A stretch of DNA of 64,000 nt from EW11 sp035765635 (GCA_035765635.1 DASTWZ010000050.1:1-64000); one strand, 5' to 3'; counted from the first letter of the stretch, positions 9,161-18,646 are shown. Made by a program: numbers and translations. Notes: generated by a model from the sequence alone, not told the origin.

Positions 9161-11195
9161 CGCGGCGCAACAGGATGAGCCAGTCGTCGGACTCGTCCGC
9201 GGGCGGTGTGCCGAGCCGGGCATAGTCGCCTGCAGTGACGCTCGAGACTTTCGCGCCATCGGCTTCCTCTCCGGTGCGTGGGTTGAACCATTTGACAGTA
9301 AAGTCGCCTCGGGCGGCGCGCAGATCGATGGTCGCGGGTCCGCCATACGGAAGGTACACGAGATAAAGCTCGCCAGGCTTGGCCAGGCAGAAGCGTGACT
9401 CGGCGGAGATCGCATTGCCGAGCAGCGCGTCGGCGCTGGCCATTTCCCAAAATGGAATCTTCTGACGGCGGAAAAATTCGAGGGCGACGTGCGCGTAGGT
9501 CCAGCTCTGGTCGCGGCTGCGGAAATCCTCCGCGTCGAGATCGTGCTGCGGCAGCTGATATCCGAAATAATACTCCACGCCGGAACCGCCCGCCATGAGG
9601 TTCCCCCAGAGAACCAGTTTGCGAATGTCGTGCAGCGTATAACTCCGCCGCGGATCGCGCGCGACACCGTCGAAGCCCTTGTATCCAAAATCTGGAGGCA
9701 CGCCGTAGGCCCAATGCCCTTGTTCGTCGTTGGCCACCACCCAGGGCCGGCCGGCGCGAGCGGATTCCTCGAGCCAGTGCAGGGTCCACTGATGTGTCTC
9801 CATCCAATCGACTTGCAGGGAAGCGCCCGTCAGGACCGACTGCGCGCCGAGGAGCGGCCGGTAAACGCGATCGTATTCGTGCGTGAAGGTGTGGACGACG
9901 AGGTTGACCGGATAGCCGTGCAACTCGCGGATGTAGTGAGCCATCGCGCGCTGCTCTTCGGGGCTTTGCGTGTTCTCCTCCCCGAGATTCCAGGTCAGGG
10001 CCAGCAGGTATCCGTAACGCGCGATCAACTCGCGCAAATAAAGCCGCCGTTCTGGTCCGAGCGCGCCGCCGTCGAGGGACTCGGGGACGATTTGCGGACG
10101 TCGCTCGGGCCCCACGCGGTCGTCGTCGATTTCGTTTTCCTGAAGTTTGAAATGCAGATGCAGGCCCAGTCTCTGTGCGTGCTCGAAAACGATGCCCCAC
10201 TGGTCCAGCTTGGAGCAGTCGTAGTGGAGCTTGTCGTTGCGCGAGACGAAGGGCCAAACGCTGTCTCCGTCGCCGCCCGCGTTGTACGTGAGAAACGAAA
10301 TCGAATTCACGCCCTTCGCTGCGAGATAGTTCAACGCGCCGATCAAGCCCTTGCCGCGTCCGCCATGCCACGTCGGGTCGCCCTCGCGCCAGTCGCGCAC
10401 GTGCGGTTGCCAGGTTTTTAGCGGCGCTTCTTTTCGACCGCCGGTTGTGTCGTCAAAATCTGAATACGCCAGCAGCGTCTCGGGCGAGTCGGCCCCGGCT
10501 TTGAGGAAATATTCGCCGGAGCCGGCGAAGCGCAGATAGCGCCCGCCGACATATTCTACCCGGCCGCGCGCGGCGAAATCACGGACCGGCGATGCCGCGC
10601 CGGTGGACGAGGTCGATGAGCGGCCGATCTGAGACGCGGACGCTGCATCGGGTGCCGAAGCCACGACGAAGGAACCACTGAGGCCGTCAAAAGCTTCGAC
10701 TGAACGTCCGCCGCGCTCGTCCATCGCGACGCCTGGTCCGGCGAGAAAACGCACGCGGTAGTTCCATTTTCCCGTGTGTTCCGGCGAGAAGAGAACGCGC
10801 CAGACGTTGCCCGACGTGGCGGAGGTTTCGGCGGCGCGTCCATCCGCGGCGAAATAACCGGGGATGGTGTGCGTGGCGCCAGTCGAAGGGTGAACAAAGG
10901 TGACGTCGAAGCGGTAGTCGGTGAACGGATTCACCGCGTCGCCGGTTTCCTGCGCGGAAGGGCCGGCGAGTTCGAGCGTGACCTTGTGCCACAGCAGCGG
11001 AGCGGCGGGCAGGATGTGTAGTGTAATCGTGGATACGGACGCGACCGGTTGGCCGCTTCCGCTCGCCGGGGCAGCTGCGGCATGGGACGTTTCGAAACCG
11101 ATGCAGCCAGTGACGGCGACAACGGAAAAGAGACGTCGAACGGCGCGCGTGCGCGAGGCGAGGGGAGCGGCGCGAAAGAACAACGATACACGCAT
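9150..11195 (-). CDS. DUF5060-domain putative glycoside hydrolase
   Basis: This 681-aa protein begins with an export signal ending in VTGC near residue 31, a possible lipobox. Residues of about 60-175 form a beta-sandwich matching DUF5060 (LLWHKVTLELAGP through SPEHTGKWNYRVRF). The typical linker FLKAGADSPETLLAYSDFDD follows, then a TIM-barrel-like region with AKGVNSISFLTYN, LHLHFKLQEN and LTWNLGEEN, where the acidic residues are likely catalytic. DUF5060 proteins occur in polysaccharide-use loci and several act as glycosidases; the substrate here is unknown. It starts 3 bp after the TonB receptor gene and is surely co-transcribed with it. Confidence 0.85.
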   Translation of the reverse strand: MRVSLFFRAAPLASRTRAVRRLFSVVAVTGCIGFETSHAAAAPASGSGQPVASVSTITLHILPAAPLLWHKVTLELAGPSAQETGDAVNPFTDYRFDVTFVHPSTGATHTIPGYFAADGRAAETSATSGNVWRVLFSPEHTGKWNYRVRFLAGPGVAMDERGGRSVEAFDGLSGSFVVASAPDAASASQIGRSSTSSTGAASPVRDFAARGRVEYVGGRYLRFAGSGEYFLKAGADSPETLLAYSDFDDTTGGRKEAPLKTWQPHVRDWREGDPTWHGGRGKGLIGALNYLAAKGVNSISFLTYNAGGDGDSVWPFVSRNDKLHYDCSKLDQWGIVFEHAQRLGLHLHFKLQENEIDDDRVGPERRPQIVPESLDGGALGPERRLYLRELIARYGYLLALTWNLGEENTQSPEEQRAMAHYIRELHGYPVNLVVHTFTHEYDRVYRPLLGAQSVLTGASLQVDWMETHQWTLHWLEESARAGRPWVVANDEQGHWAYGVPPDFGYKGFDGVARDPRRSYTLHDIRKLVLWGNLMAGGSGVEYYFGYQLPQHDLDAEDFRSRDQSWTYAHVALEFFRRQKIPFWEMASADALLGNAISAESRFCLAKPGELYLVYLPYGGPATIDLRAARGDFTVKWFNPRTGEEADGAKVSSVTAGDYARLGTPPADESDDWLILLRRVSL

Positions 11196-11198
11196 GCG

Positions 11199-13439
11199 TT
11201 AGAATCGCGCGCCGATCGACAACGTGAACTCACGAGGCGCGCCCCACGACCAGCGGTCGGCGCGATAGAAGTTGTCGAAGAGATTGCGCACGTTGAGCTG
11301 CGGATGGTACGTGACGCGGCCGATCTTCACGTTGCAGCCGACGCCGGCCTCGAAAACCCAGTAAGCCTCCATCGCGAGCGCGTTGGGCACAGACTCGGAG
11401 TAGCGCACGGAATTGTAGCGTCCGCCGAAGGTCACGGAGACGTCGCGGGCGCGGAGGATTTCGCCGAAATTCTGTTTCAGCATGAAACTGAAAATGTGTT
11501 TCGGCGCCTGTTCGAGAGGCAGTCCGACGCGCGCCGGATTCTGTGGATCGGTTTTCACATACGCATCGGTGTAAGCATAGTTGAGCAGCACCTGGAGTTT
11601 TTCGCGCGGGACGGCCATGAGGCTGGCCTCAAAACCGGTGCTGCGCTCCACGCCGGATTGATCGTAAGCGACGTATTGCGTGCCGTCGGTTGGGTCGATG
11701 GCGATGACGCTGCGCAGAATGCCTTCCTTCTCGAGTTCGAAGACCGTCATCGTTCCGGCGAGTTTGCCGTCGTAGAGTTCACTCTTCACGCCGATGTCCC
11801 AGCCCTTTCCGGCGACCGGCTTGGGAATGTAATACTCGCCCTTCGAGTTGCGCTGTTGGCTCAGGTAGAGCGGATAGAATGCTTCGGAGTAGAGTCCGTA
11901 AAACGAAAGCCTGTGGATCGGTTTGTAGATGACGCCGGCCTGCGGGGTCGAGTCATGGAGGCCGATCGCGCTCTTGGATTTGCTGATGCCATCGTAGCCG
12001 CGCTGCTTCACTTGGTCCCAGCGCATGCCGACCAGCGTGTGGATGTGGTCATCCCACATCGTGAGCTGGTTGGTGAAATAGTAAGCCTGCGTGTTGAGCA
12101 GCGAATTCGATCCGCTGTTCAAACTTGGACGAAAGTCGTAGGGCCACACCGCGGTCCAGGTATTCCACGTGCTCGGGTCGTTGAGATCCCAATTGGGAGG
12201 CTGCTTGGTCGGGTCGTTGTTGCCCTGTTTCACTTGGTACCAGTCGTCCTGCTTGTACTCGTAGCCGAAGAGATTTTTCACTTCGACGCCCGCGAGGCGG
12301 AACGTGTTGTCTAGGTCGGCCTGGAGCCATTTCTCGATGCCAGCCGGGGCGGAGTAGTTGCTCGTGCGCGCGATCATGCTGTAGCTCGGACCGGAAATGC
12401 CGTTGGCGCCGGTGCGGTCGGTGTAGGACCAGCGGTGCGACTGCGCGGCGGCGAGGCGAAGCGAGAAGTTGTCGTTGAACGTGTGGAGAAATTCCGTCGT
12501 GAAGACGTCGAAAATCTCGTCGTTGTACGTGCCCGGTCCGTAGAGATTGAAATGGATTCCGACGTTGTCGGCCCAGGGCAGGGTGCGGATGTCGAGCGAA
12601 GGATTTGACGCTGGATAAGGCAGCACGCCGCGGAAGCCATCGACGCGCCGCGCGGAGCCCTCGTACTCCACGGTCCACTGCGTCTTCGGATCGATCCACC
12701 ACGTGAGCACCGGATTGATGAGCTGCGTGCGGTTGTGGAGGTAATCGATCCAGCTCTGCGAATCCTGGTAGGAGCCGAGCAAGCGGAAGCCGAGTTTGTT
12801 CGGGATGAGCGGCTGGTTCACGTCGATCTCGGCGCGATAAAATTCGTAGCTGCCGAACTGCAGGTTCACGCTCGACGAGGCCTGCTTCGTTGGCCGCTTC
12901 GTGACGTAGTTGATCACTCCGCCTGGCTCGATCTGGCCATAGAGCAGTGAATTGGGGCCGCGGAGGATTTCGACGCGTTCGATGTTTCCCGCGGGTGCCA
13001 TGCGGAGGCGGCGGAACCCGTTGCGCAGAGGCAGGCCGCCCTGCATGCCGCGCATCGTGAAATTGGTGTTGTCGCCGACGAATGAATCCTGGCCCGCGCC
13101 CTGGACGACGCCGGAAGAGTAAACCGCGATGTCAACGAGATCGCGGGCGGCGATGTCGTTGATGAATTCGCGATTGAGCACCTGCATGCTGAGCGGGAGA
13201 TCGATCAGCGCGGTGTTCGTCCGCGTGCCGGTGATGGCGTTGGCGGCGTAATAGCCGCGGTCGTGCTCGGAGCTCACGACGAAGGCGGGCAAATTGATCG
13301 TGTCTTCGCCGCCCGCGGCTGTGCCGGAGCCGTCGGCCGGCGCGGCGATTTGCGCCGACGCCGTGAGCGCGCCGAGGCAGGGTCCGGCGAGCGCGACGGC
13401 TCGGCGGAACGTTCTACGGAAAAGGAAATGGGGTTTCAT
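11199..13439 (-). CDS. TonB-dependent outer-membrane receptor
   Basis: The 746-aa product has a signal peptide (to about residue 30), then an NLPAFVVSS...DRGYYAANAITGTRTN motif (written here in part), which is an N-terminal signature I associate with Opitutaceae receptors. The plug follows, with IERVEILRGPNSLLYGQIEP and GGVINYVTKRP. The remainder is a beta-barrel that ends in Phe, as expected for BAM targeting. Many relatives are siderophore receptors, but its position before a DUF5060 protein and beside GH39/GH1 and a sugar ABC importer suggests uptake of an oligosaccharide. There is no SusD gene. It is divergent from the GH39 gene. Confidence 0.93.
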   Translation of the reverse strand: MKPHFLFRRTFRRAVALAGPCLGALTASAQIAAPADGSGTAAGGEDTINLPAFVVSSEHDRGYYAANAITGTRTNTALIDLPLSMQVLNREFINDIAARDLVDIAVYSSGVVQGAGQDSFVGDNTNFTMRGMQGGLPLRNGFRRLRMAPAGNIERVEILRGPNSLLYGQIEPGGVINYVTKRPTKQASSSVNLQFGSYEFYRAEIDVNQPLIPNKLGFRLLGSYQDSQSWIDYLHNRTQLINPVLTWWIDPKTQWTVEYEGSARRVDGFRGVLPYPASNPSLDIRTLPWADNVGIHFNLYGPGTYNDEIFDVFTTEFLHTFNDNFSLRLAAAQSHRWSYTDRTGANGISGPSYSMIARTSNYSAPAGIEKWLQADLDNTFRLAGVEVKNLFGYEYKQDDWYQVKQGNNDPTKQPPNWDLNDPSTWNTWTAVWPYDFRPSLNSGSNSLLNTQAYYFTNQLTMWDDHIHTLVGMRWDQVKQRGYDGISKSKSAIGLHDSTPQAGVIYKPIHRLSFYGLYSEAFYPLYLSQQRNSKGEYYIPKPVAGKGWDIGVKSELYDGKLAGTMTVFELEKEGILRSVIAIDPTDGTQYVAYDQSGVERSTGFEASLMAVPREKLQVLLNYAYTDAYVKTDPQNPARVGLPLEQAPKHIFSFMLKQNFGEILRARDVSVTFGGRYNSVRYSESVPNALAMEAYWVFEAGVGCNVKIGRVTYHPQLNVRNLFDNFYRADRWSWGAPREFTLSIGARF

Positions 13440-13530
13440 GTTTATACGCGGCTTCGGTGTGTTGGGGTTTTTTTAGGCGTGCGAAAATTCGCCCGCTTTT
13501 CTCCCGAAAGAAACGCCGTCGATATTCAAC

Positions 13531-13557
13531 CGCATGAGTCGAACGCGCCCTCATGCG
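13531..13557. promoter_or_regulatory. Candidate operator palindrome between receptor and GH39 genes
   Basis: CGCATGA (13531-13537) and TCATGCG (13551-13557) are perfect inverted copies 13 nt apart, in the divergent gap between the TonB receptor and the GH39 gene. Shared control of both arms of the locus would be logical. No regulator gene lies in the locus and I cannot match the site to a known consensus. Confidence 0.35.
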
Positions 13558-13666
13558 CTTGAATGACGACGCCGTTTCCGCGCGCGGTCGATCCGGGCTT
13601 GGTGCGGCCATGCAGACGTTTCCACGGCCGGGTTCGCCCGCCGCGCCCGAACCCGCATCTTCAATC

Positions 13667-15211
13667 ATGACCACTGACACGCCCTCATTCCGCGGCGGCG
13701 TGCGGCGCCTTCATCTTCGCCCCGCCTGGTCCGGGCCGCGCACGGCTTTTCGCCACACGTGGGAAAGCGTGTTGAACGTCGATCAGTTTCGCTGGCTCGT
13801 CCGCCGGGACATGCAGGAGCAGCTCGAACTCGCGCGGCGCGAACTCGGCGCGCGTCATGTGCGCGCGGTCGGCATGTTCGACGACGAGATGCGCGTCTAT
13901 TGTTCGAGCCCGGCGGCGTTCATGGGCTACGCGCCGCAGGGACCGAGGACGAATTGGCAGATTGTCGACTACGCCATGGATTCGCTGCTCGAGCGCGGAC
14001 TTCAGCCGATGTTTACCACATCGTTCGTGCCGAGCGCGCTGGCGGGTGGGGCGAGCACGGTTTTCTCGACCAAGGCCCACACCAGTCCGCCGAAAGATTG
14101 GCGCGCCTGGGAGGCGTTGGTGCGCGAAGGGGTGAGCCACGCGATCGAGCGCTATTCGGCGGAGGTCGTGCGCGGCTGGTACTTCGAAGTGTGGAATGAG
14201 CCCAACCTTGCGGGCTGGTTTTGGGGCGGGACACGCGAGGATTTTTTTCGGCTGTGGCAAGTCACCCACGCGGCGATCAAGTCCGTCGATTCTGTGCTGC
14301 GCGTTGGCGGTCCGTCGTGCGCGCGCGGCGAATGGATGGAGCAACTGCTCGAATTTGGCGACGCGCAGGATTGCCGGCCGGACTACGTGATCGGCCACAT
14401 TTACAACAACGACAGCCCCGCCGAAAAAGCGCTCGCGCCCTTCGAAGGCGCGCAGATCGCGCGCAACAGCACCTCGCCAGACCACGCGATTCAAGTGATG
14501 CGCCGACAGCGGGCGCGCCTCGCCGCGCTGGGCTTCACCGGTGAATTGCATTGGAACGAATGGGGCCGCTCTTTTCACGGCGTCGATCCTCATCGCGAAA
14601 CTCCCGACGAGGCCGCGTTCATCGTGCGTTTGCTCGCGGAGGTTTCGCAGGAAGCCGATGCGTTTGCCTACTGGTGCTTGAGCGATATCTACGACCAAGT
14701 GGGTTATGGGCGGGAGGCGTTTCACGGGGGCTACGGCCTGCTCAGCCTGCAAGGTTTGCGCAAGCCGGCATACCACGCTTTTCAATTGCTCAGCCGCCTC
14801 GGCGAGGAGCGCGTCGCCGTGGCGGGAGATGGAATCGATTCCTTCGTGAACGCGATCGCGACGCCTGGCCGCGACGGAAAATATCGCGTCCTGATCTACG
14901 CTTACGAGGAGAATGCCGCACCGCGCCGCACCGCGATTGAGGTCGCGGTCGAGTTGCCGTCGTCGAGCACGAACGCCGCGCTCTATCGCATCGATTCGAT
15001 GGAAAACAATGTCGTTGCCCAATGGCGAAACCTCGGCGCGCCCAATTATCTTTCCCGCGAACAGACCCGCGAGCTTCGTGCGCAAAACGAACTCCGGCCT
15101 TCGCCGCGCGCGGTGCGGATCGAACATCACGAGCAGCGGTGCACCGCGCATTTCACGATGGAAGCGCCCGGTGTCGCGTTGCTCGAGATCGATGTCGCGC
15201 GGCGAACATGA
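13667..15211 (+). CDS. GH39-family beta-xylosidase-like glycosidase
   Basis: The 514-aa protein fits family GH39: a TIM barrel with acid/base Glu178 in WNEPN and nucleophile Glu298 in LHWNEWG, plus the family stretch YWCLSDIYDQVGYG and a C-terminal beta-sandwich. GH39 enzymes release xylose or related sugars from non-reducing ends and retain configuration. There is no signal peptide from this start, so it is probably cytoplasmic, acting on sugars brought in by the ABC importer. Starts at 13553 and 13610 are also in frame; I prefer 13667 because 13553 lies inside a palindrome and the barrel begins soon after. Its end overlaps the GH1 gene (ATGA). Confidence 0.85.
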   Translation: MTTDTPSFRGGVRRLHLRPAWSGPRTAFRHTWESVLNVDQFRWLVRRDMQEQLELARRELGARHVRAVGMFDDEMRVYCSSPAAFMGYAPQGPRTNWQIVDYAMDSLLERGLQPMFTTSFVPSALAGGASTVFSTKAHTSPPKDWRAWEALVREGVSHAIERYSAEVVRGWYFEVWNEPNLAGWFWGGTREDFFRLWQVTHAAIKSVDSVLRVGGPSCARGEWMEQLLEFGDAQDCRPDYVIGHIYNNDSPAEKALAPFEGAQIARNSTSPDHAIQVMRRQRARLAALGFTGELHWNEWGRSFHGVDPHRETPDEAAFIVRLLAEVSQEADAFAYWCLSDIYDQVGYGREAFHGGYGLLSLQGLRKPAYHAFQLLSRLGEERVAVAGDGIDSFVNAIATPGRDGKYRVLIYAYEENAAPRRTAIEVAVELPSSSTNAALYRIDSMENNVVAQWRNLGAPNYLSREQTRELRAQNELRPSPRAVRIEHHEQRCTAHFTMEAPGVALLEIDVARRT

Positions 15212-16548
15212 ACCGAGTTTTCCCAAAAAAATTCGTCTGGGGCGTGGCGGCCGCGGCGCCGCAAATCGAGGGCGCGACGCGGGAAGACGGCAAAGGCGAG
15301 TCGGTCTGGGATCATTTCGCGCGGCAACCCGGCCGTATTCACAACGGGGATACACTCGACGTCGCGTGCGATCATTACCATCGCTACCAGTCCGATTTCG
15401 CGCTCATGCGGAAACTCGGCGTGAGACACTACCGCCTATCCCTGGCCTGGCCGCGGATTTTTCCGGGCGGGAGTGGCACGATCAATCGGAAGGGCCTGGA
15501 CTTCTATGATCGGCTTCTCGATGCGTTGCTGGAGGAAGGCATCACGCCGTGGGTGACGATGTTTCACTGGGATTTGCCGCAGGCGCTGGAGGACGCCGGA
15601 GGATGGAGAGTGCGCGAAACGCCCGAGGCTTTCGCGCGTTATGCGGACACGATCGTGCGCGCTTACGGCGACCGCGTGAAGCGGTGGATCACGTTGAACG
15701 AAATGCGTTGTTTCACCGTGCTGGCCTATGGCGACACGCTGCGTCCGCCGGGCGTGATCGAGCCTCCGCAGATCGTCAACCAAACGTACCATCACGCTCT
15801 CCTCGCTCACGGCGAAGGTGTGCGCGCGGTGCGGGAACACGGTGGCCGCGGCGCGCAAGTCGGTTTGACCGACGACTCGATCGTTCCCGTGCCGGTGACA
15901 GAAACGCCGGAAAACATCGCGGCGGCGGAGCGCGCTTTTTCGACGCTGAACCTTCGCTCCATCGATCCGATTTTCCGCGGCGGCTATTCGGCCGAGTATT
16001 TCAAGCTGACGGGTCGAGATCGCGCGCGCGTTCGCCGCGGTGATTTTGAAATCATTTCTCAGCCAACCGATTTCTTCGGGCTGAACATCTACACGGGTGT
16101 GTTCGTCCGTGCCGGCGCGCGCGGTCGAGCGGAGCAGATTCCGTTTCCCCAAAATTATCCTGCGGCGGATGCGGCCTGGCTGCGGCTCGTGCCGCAGGCG
16201 ATGTATTGGGGGCCGAGACACGCGCGATCGGTTTACGGCGTGAAACAAATCTACATCACGGAAAGCGGCGCCGGCTACGACGATGTGCCGACGGAAAAAG
16301 GTGAAATTCTCGATCTGCATCGTCGCGAATACGTGCGCCAATGTCTCGCTGAGCTGCATCGCGCCATCGGCGACGGCGCGCCCGTGCGTGGCTATTTCCT
16401 GTGGTCCTTCATGGATAATTTCGAGTGGCTCGACGGTTACGCGCGCCGCTTCGGCCTCTGCTACACGGACTACGCAACGCAGCAACGCACGCCAAAACTG
16501 AGCGCCCACTGGTACTCCGCCGTGATGCGACTCAATCGGCTCGTGTGA
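15208..16548 (+). CDS. GH1-family beta-glucosidase
   Basis: The 446-aa length is normal for bacterial GH1. The start FVWGVAAAAPQIEGA matches the family N-terminus (GxAxxxxQxEG), and HYRLSLAWPRIFP and VTMFHWDLPQALED are classic GH1 blocks. Acid/base Glu165 lies in TLNEM, where TLNEP is usual. Nucleophile Glu352 lies in ITESG, where ITENG is usual. WSFMDNFEWLDGY near residues 395-407 forms the aglycone side. There is no signal peptide, so it acts in the cytoplasm on beta-glucosides or other beta-glycosides. Its ATG overlaps the stop of the GH39 gene, so the two are made together. Confidence 0.93.
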   Translation: MNRVFPKKFVWGVAAAAPQIEGATREDGKGESVWDHFARQPGRIHNGDTLDVACDHYHRYQSDFALMRKLGVRHYRLSLAWPRIFPGGSGTINRKGLDFYDRLLDALLEEGITPWVTMFHWDLPQALEDAGGWRVRETPEAFARYADTIVRAYGDRVKRWITLNEMRCFTVLAYGDTLRPPGVIEPPQIVNQTYHHALLAHGEGVRAVREHGGRGAQVGLTDDSIVPVPVTETPENIAAAERAFSTLNLRSIDPIFRGGYSAEYFKLTGRDRARVRRGDFEIISQPTDFFGLNIYTGVFVRAGARGRAEQIPFPQNYPAADAAWLRLVPQAMYWGPRHARSVYGVKQIYITESGAGYDDVPTEKGEILDLHRREYVRQCLAELHRAIGDGAPVRGYFLWSFMDNFEWLDGYARRFGLCYTDYATQQRTPKLSAHWYSAVMRLNRLV

Positions 16549-16555
16549 AAACCGT

Positions 16556-17020
16556 TTAGCCGCGAAAAGGCATAGCGCGGCGAAGCCGCAACCAAAGATT
16601 ACGCCCGCGGCGCGCTAAGGACGAAGTAAGAATGCAGAATGAAGAATGTAAGCATGGCCAGCCTCAGTGGGTAGGGCGAAGCCTCCAGGCGAGCCGCTTT
16701 TACGCGTGGCTCAACCTGGAGGTTAGTCTCTACGGTTGCGGCTCGCGAGGGACCGCTCGCCCTACCTCGGAAGCCGGCATCCATTTGCAAAAAAACCTCG
16801 CGGAATTGGGCGATTCAGCACGACAACAGTGCAAGAGGCGCAAAGAGGATTTTGGGCCGGCAGAGTCGCTGGAGAATTCTGATCCCCGATGCGGTTTGAG
16901 TCTTTGGCTTGTAACTCCAAACCAAAGACCAGACCGCGGCCGAGCTACGAATATCTGAGCCGCGTCGATCTGAGTAATTTCCTCTTTGCGCTTTTTGAGC
17001 CTTTTTTGCGGCCAAAAAAA
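16556..17020. repeat. Family B composite repeat, copy 2 (convergent gap)
   Basis: This fills the gap between the convergent GH1 and NDH-like genes. Bases 16556-16674 repeat 1874-1992 with about five differences. An inner inverted repeat follows (GTAGGGCGAAGCCTCCAGGC... against ...CTCGCGAGGGACCGCTCGCC near 16744-16763), then the CGGAAGCCGGCATCCATTTG stretch. The core TTGGCTTGTAACTCCAAACC (16904-16923) comes next, and GCCTTTTTTGCGGCCAAAAAAA closes it. No gene is seen. Confidence 0.85.
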
Positions 17021-17047
17021 GATCCACCGCAATCAAAGCCCCGCAGC

Positions 17048-18646
17048 TTACTTGTGGCTCTCGGCCAACTCCTGCTGCGCCGGCTCCTCTCGCACTGCGA
17101 GGCGCAGCCGCGAATTGAGCAGCTGAAAAGCGCGGCCGCGGAACACGATGACGTCGGCGCTTTCGGCGGCGACGAAAGTAGAATCCCAGTTTCCCGCGGA
17201 GTCCGTCCAGGTCTGATCGATCACTGTATCCGCCGGAACACTACTGGGCGCGCCTCCGTTGTCCTGGCGCGTCAGGGAGCCGCGGCTGACAAAGAAGATG
17301 CCGCGACACTTGTCTCCCTGCTGCACGAGCACCTCGCCCGCCTCGAGGTGAATCGAGCGCAGCAGGTCCTCCGGCGGCGGAAGCACCACGGACGTATCGC
17401 GCCGGAAAAAAAGTTCGAAGGTCCAATCCGTCATCACGCGCAATTTGCGCAGCAGGCCGGGCAACTTCGCCAGGTAAACCGTGCGCCAGACAAACCACGC
17501 GATGAAGCCGCTGAACCGGAAGCCGAACATCTCCGCCACGGCCGCGCGCTCACCGACGGTGGCGAGCTGGCCGAGATAACGGTACGTGAAGGGCTTCAAG
17601 GGCTGGCCTCTCATCGCGCGGATGATGTTTTGCCCGAGCTGGCGCCCTTGCCGCAGCGCGAACTGCGCGGTGGGCGGCGATTGTTTCATCGAGCCTTTGT
17701 CGTCCCAGGGCACATCCGCGCAATCGCCGACGGCCCAGAGTTCGGTTTGCCCCGGCACTTGCATCGTCCGCTCGACCGTGAGTCGGCCCTTTTGCGTGGC
17801 GGCACCGACTTGTTTGGCGACATTGAGCACGATCGGATTCGGCGCGTTGCCGATACTCGAGACGACGGTGTGCGCCTCGATGAAAGAACCGTCGCTCAAA
17901 ATTACTTTCTGCGTGGTCACCTCCGTCACCCGCACGCCGAGGCGCATTTCCATCCCGCGTTTTTCGAGCACGCACTGCGCGTAGTCGCCGAGCCGTTCAC
18001 CGATTTCTTCGAGCAAATGCGCGCGACTGTGCACGAGCACGACGCGCAGCGGATGAGGGCGCAGGTTCGCGTACATTTCCTTTGCCTCGTGCAGCAAGTC
18101 GAGGAGCTGGCCCGCCGTTTCGACGCCGGTGTAGCCGCCGCCGACGATCACGAAGGTCAACAACCGCCGCCGCGCCTCGGGATCTTCGATGAGGTTGGCC
18201 TCCTCGAGACGATTGATCACCGCCGAACGCAAGCGCAGGGCGTCCGCCACCGTCTTCATGGGCCAACCGTAGTCCGCCATGCCCGGAACCCGGCTCAGAT
18301 CCGTCACGCTGCCGAGAGCGAGGACCAGATGCTTGAACTCGAGGGTGTGATTGCGCGTGAACCGGCCGCCATCGAGCGTGAGTTGCCGCTTCGCCCAATC
18401 GATGTGCTGGACGTTTCCCTGCAGCACATTCACGTGCCGGCAAAAACTCCGGAGGGGATTCACGACGTCGAGCGGGGTGAGCGCGGAGCCTGCGACCTCG
18501 GCCAGCATCGGCTGAAATATGAGCACGTTGCGCTCGGAAATGAGGGCCACCCGTTGCCAGCCGGATTCGCCCAGTGCCTTGCCCAAAGTGCGCGCGCAAT
18601 AGGCTCCCGCGAAACCGCCACCGACAATCACGACGTCGAATTTCAT
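17048..18646 (-). CDS. NDH-2-like FAD oxidoreductase with C-terminal cNMP-like domain
   Basis: The 532-aa protein has an FAD-binding GGGFAG motif at the N-terminus, a second dinucleotide site FVIVGGGYTGVETAG for NAD(P)H, and ELWAVGDCADVP. This is the plan of type II NADH:quinone dehydrogenases, which pass electrons to quinone at the membrane. Usual length is 400-430 aa. The extra ~110 residues look like a cyclic-nucleotide-binding-type beta barrel (HLEAGEVLVQQGDKCRGIFF). The phosphate-binding cassette with Gly-Glu and Arg is not evident, so ligand binding is doubtful. A hydrophobic FSGFIAWFVWRTVYLAKLPG stretch before it may touch the membrane. ATG at 18646 puts the FAD site at the N-terminus. 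Confidence 0.87.
   Translation of the reverse strand: MKFDVVIVGGGFAGAYCARTLGKALGESGWQRVALISERNVLIFQPMLAEVAGSALTPLDVVNPLRSFCRHVNVLQGNVQHIDWAKRQLTLDGGRFTRNHTLEFKHLVLALGSVTDLSRVPGMADYGWPMKTVADALRLRSAVINRLEEANLIEDPEARRRLLTFVIVGGGYTGVETAGQLLDLLHEAKEMYANLRPHPLRVVLVHSRAHLLEEIGERLGDYAQCVLEKRGMEMRLGVRVTEVTTQKVILSDGSFIEAHTVVSSIGNAPNPIVLNVAKQVGAATQKGRLTVERTMQVPGQTELWAVGDCADVPWDDKGSMKQSPPTAQFALRQGRQLGQNIIRAMRGQPLKPFTYRYLGQLATVGERAAVAEMFGFRFSGFIAWFVWRTVYLAKLPGLLRKLRVMTDWTFELFFRRDTSVVLPPPEDLLRSIHLEAGEVLVQQGDKCRGIFFVSRGSLTRQDNGGAPSSVPADTVIDQTWTDSAGNWDSTFVAAESADVIVFRGRAFQLLNSRLRLAVREEPAQQELAESHK

Noticed and set aside
13553..13666. GH39 N-terminal extension from ATG 13553
   Set aside because: That start lies inside a palindrome and the added residues are Ala/Pro/Gly-rich with no similarity to GH39 proteins.
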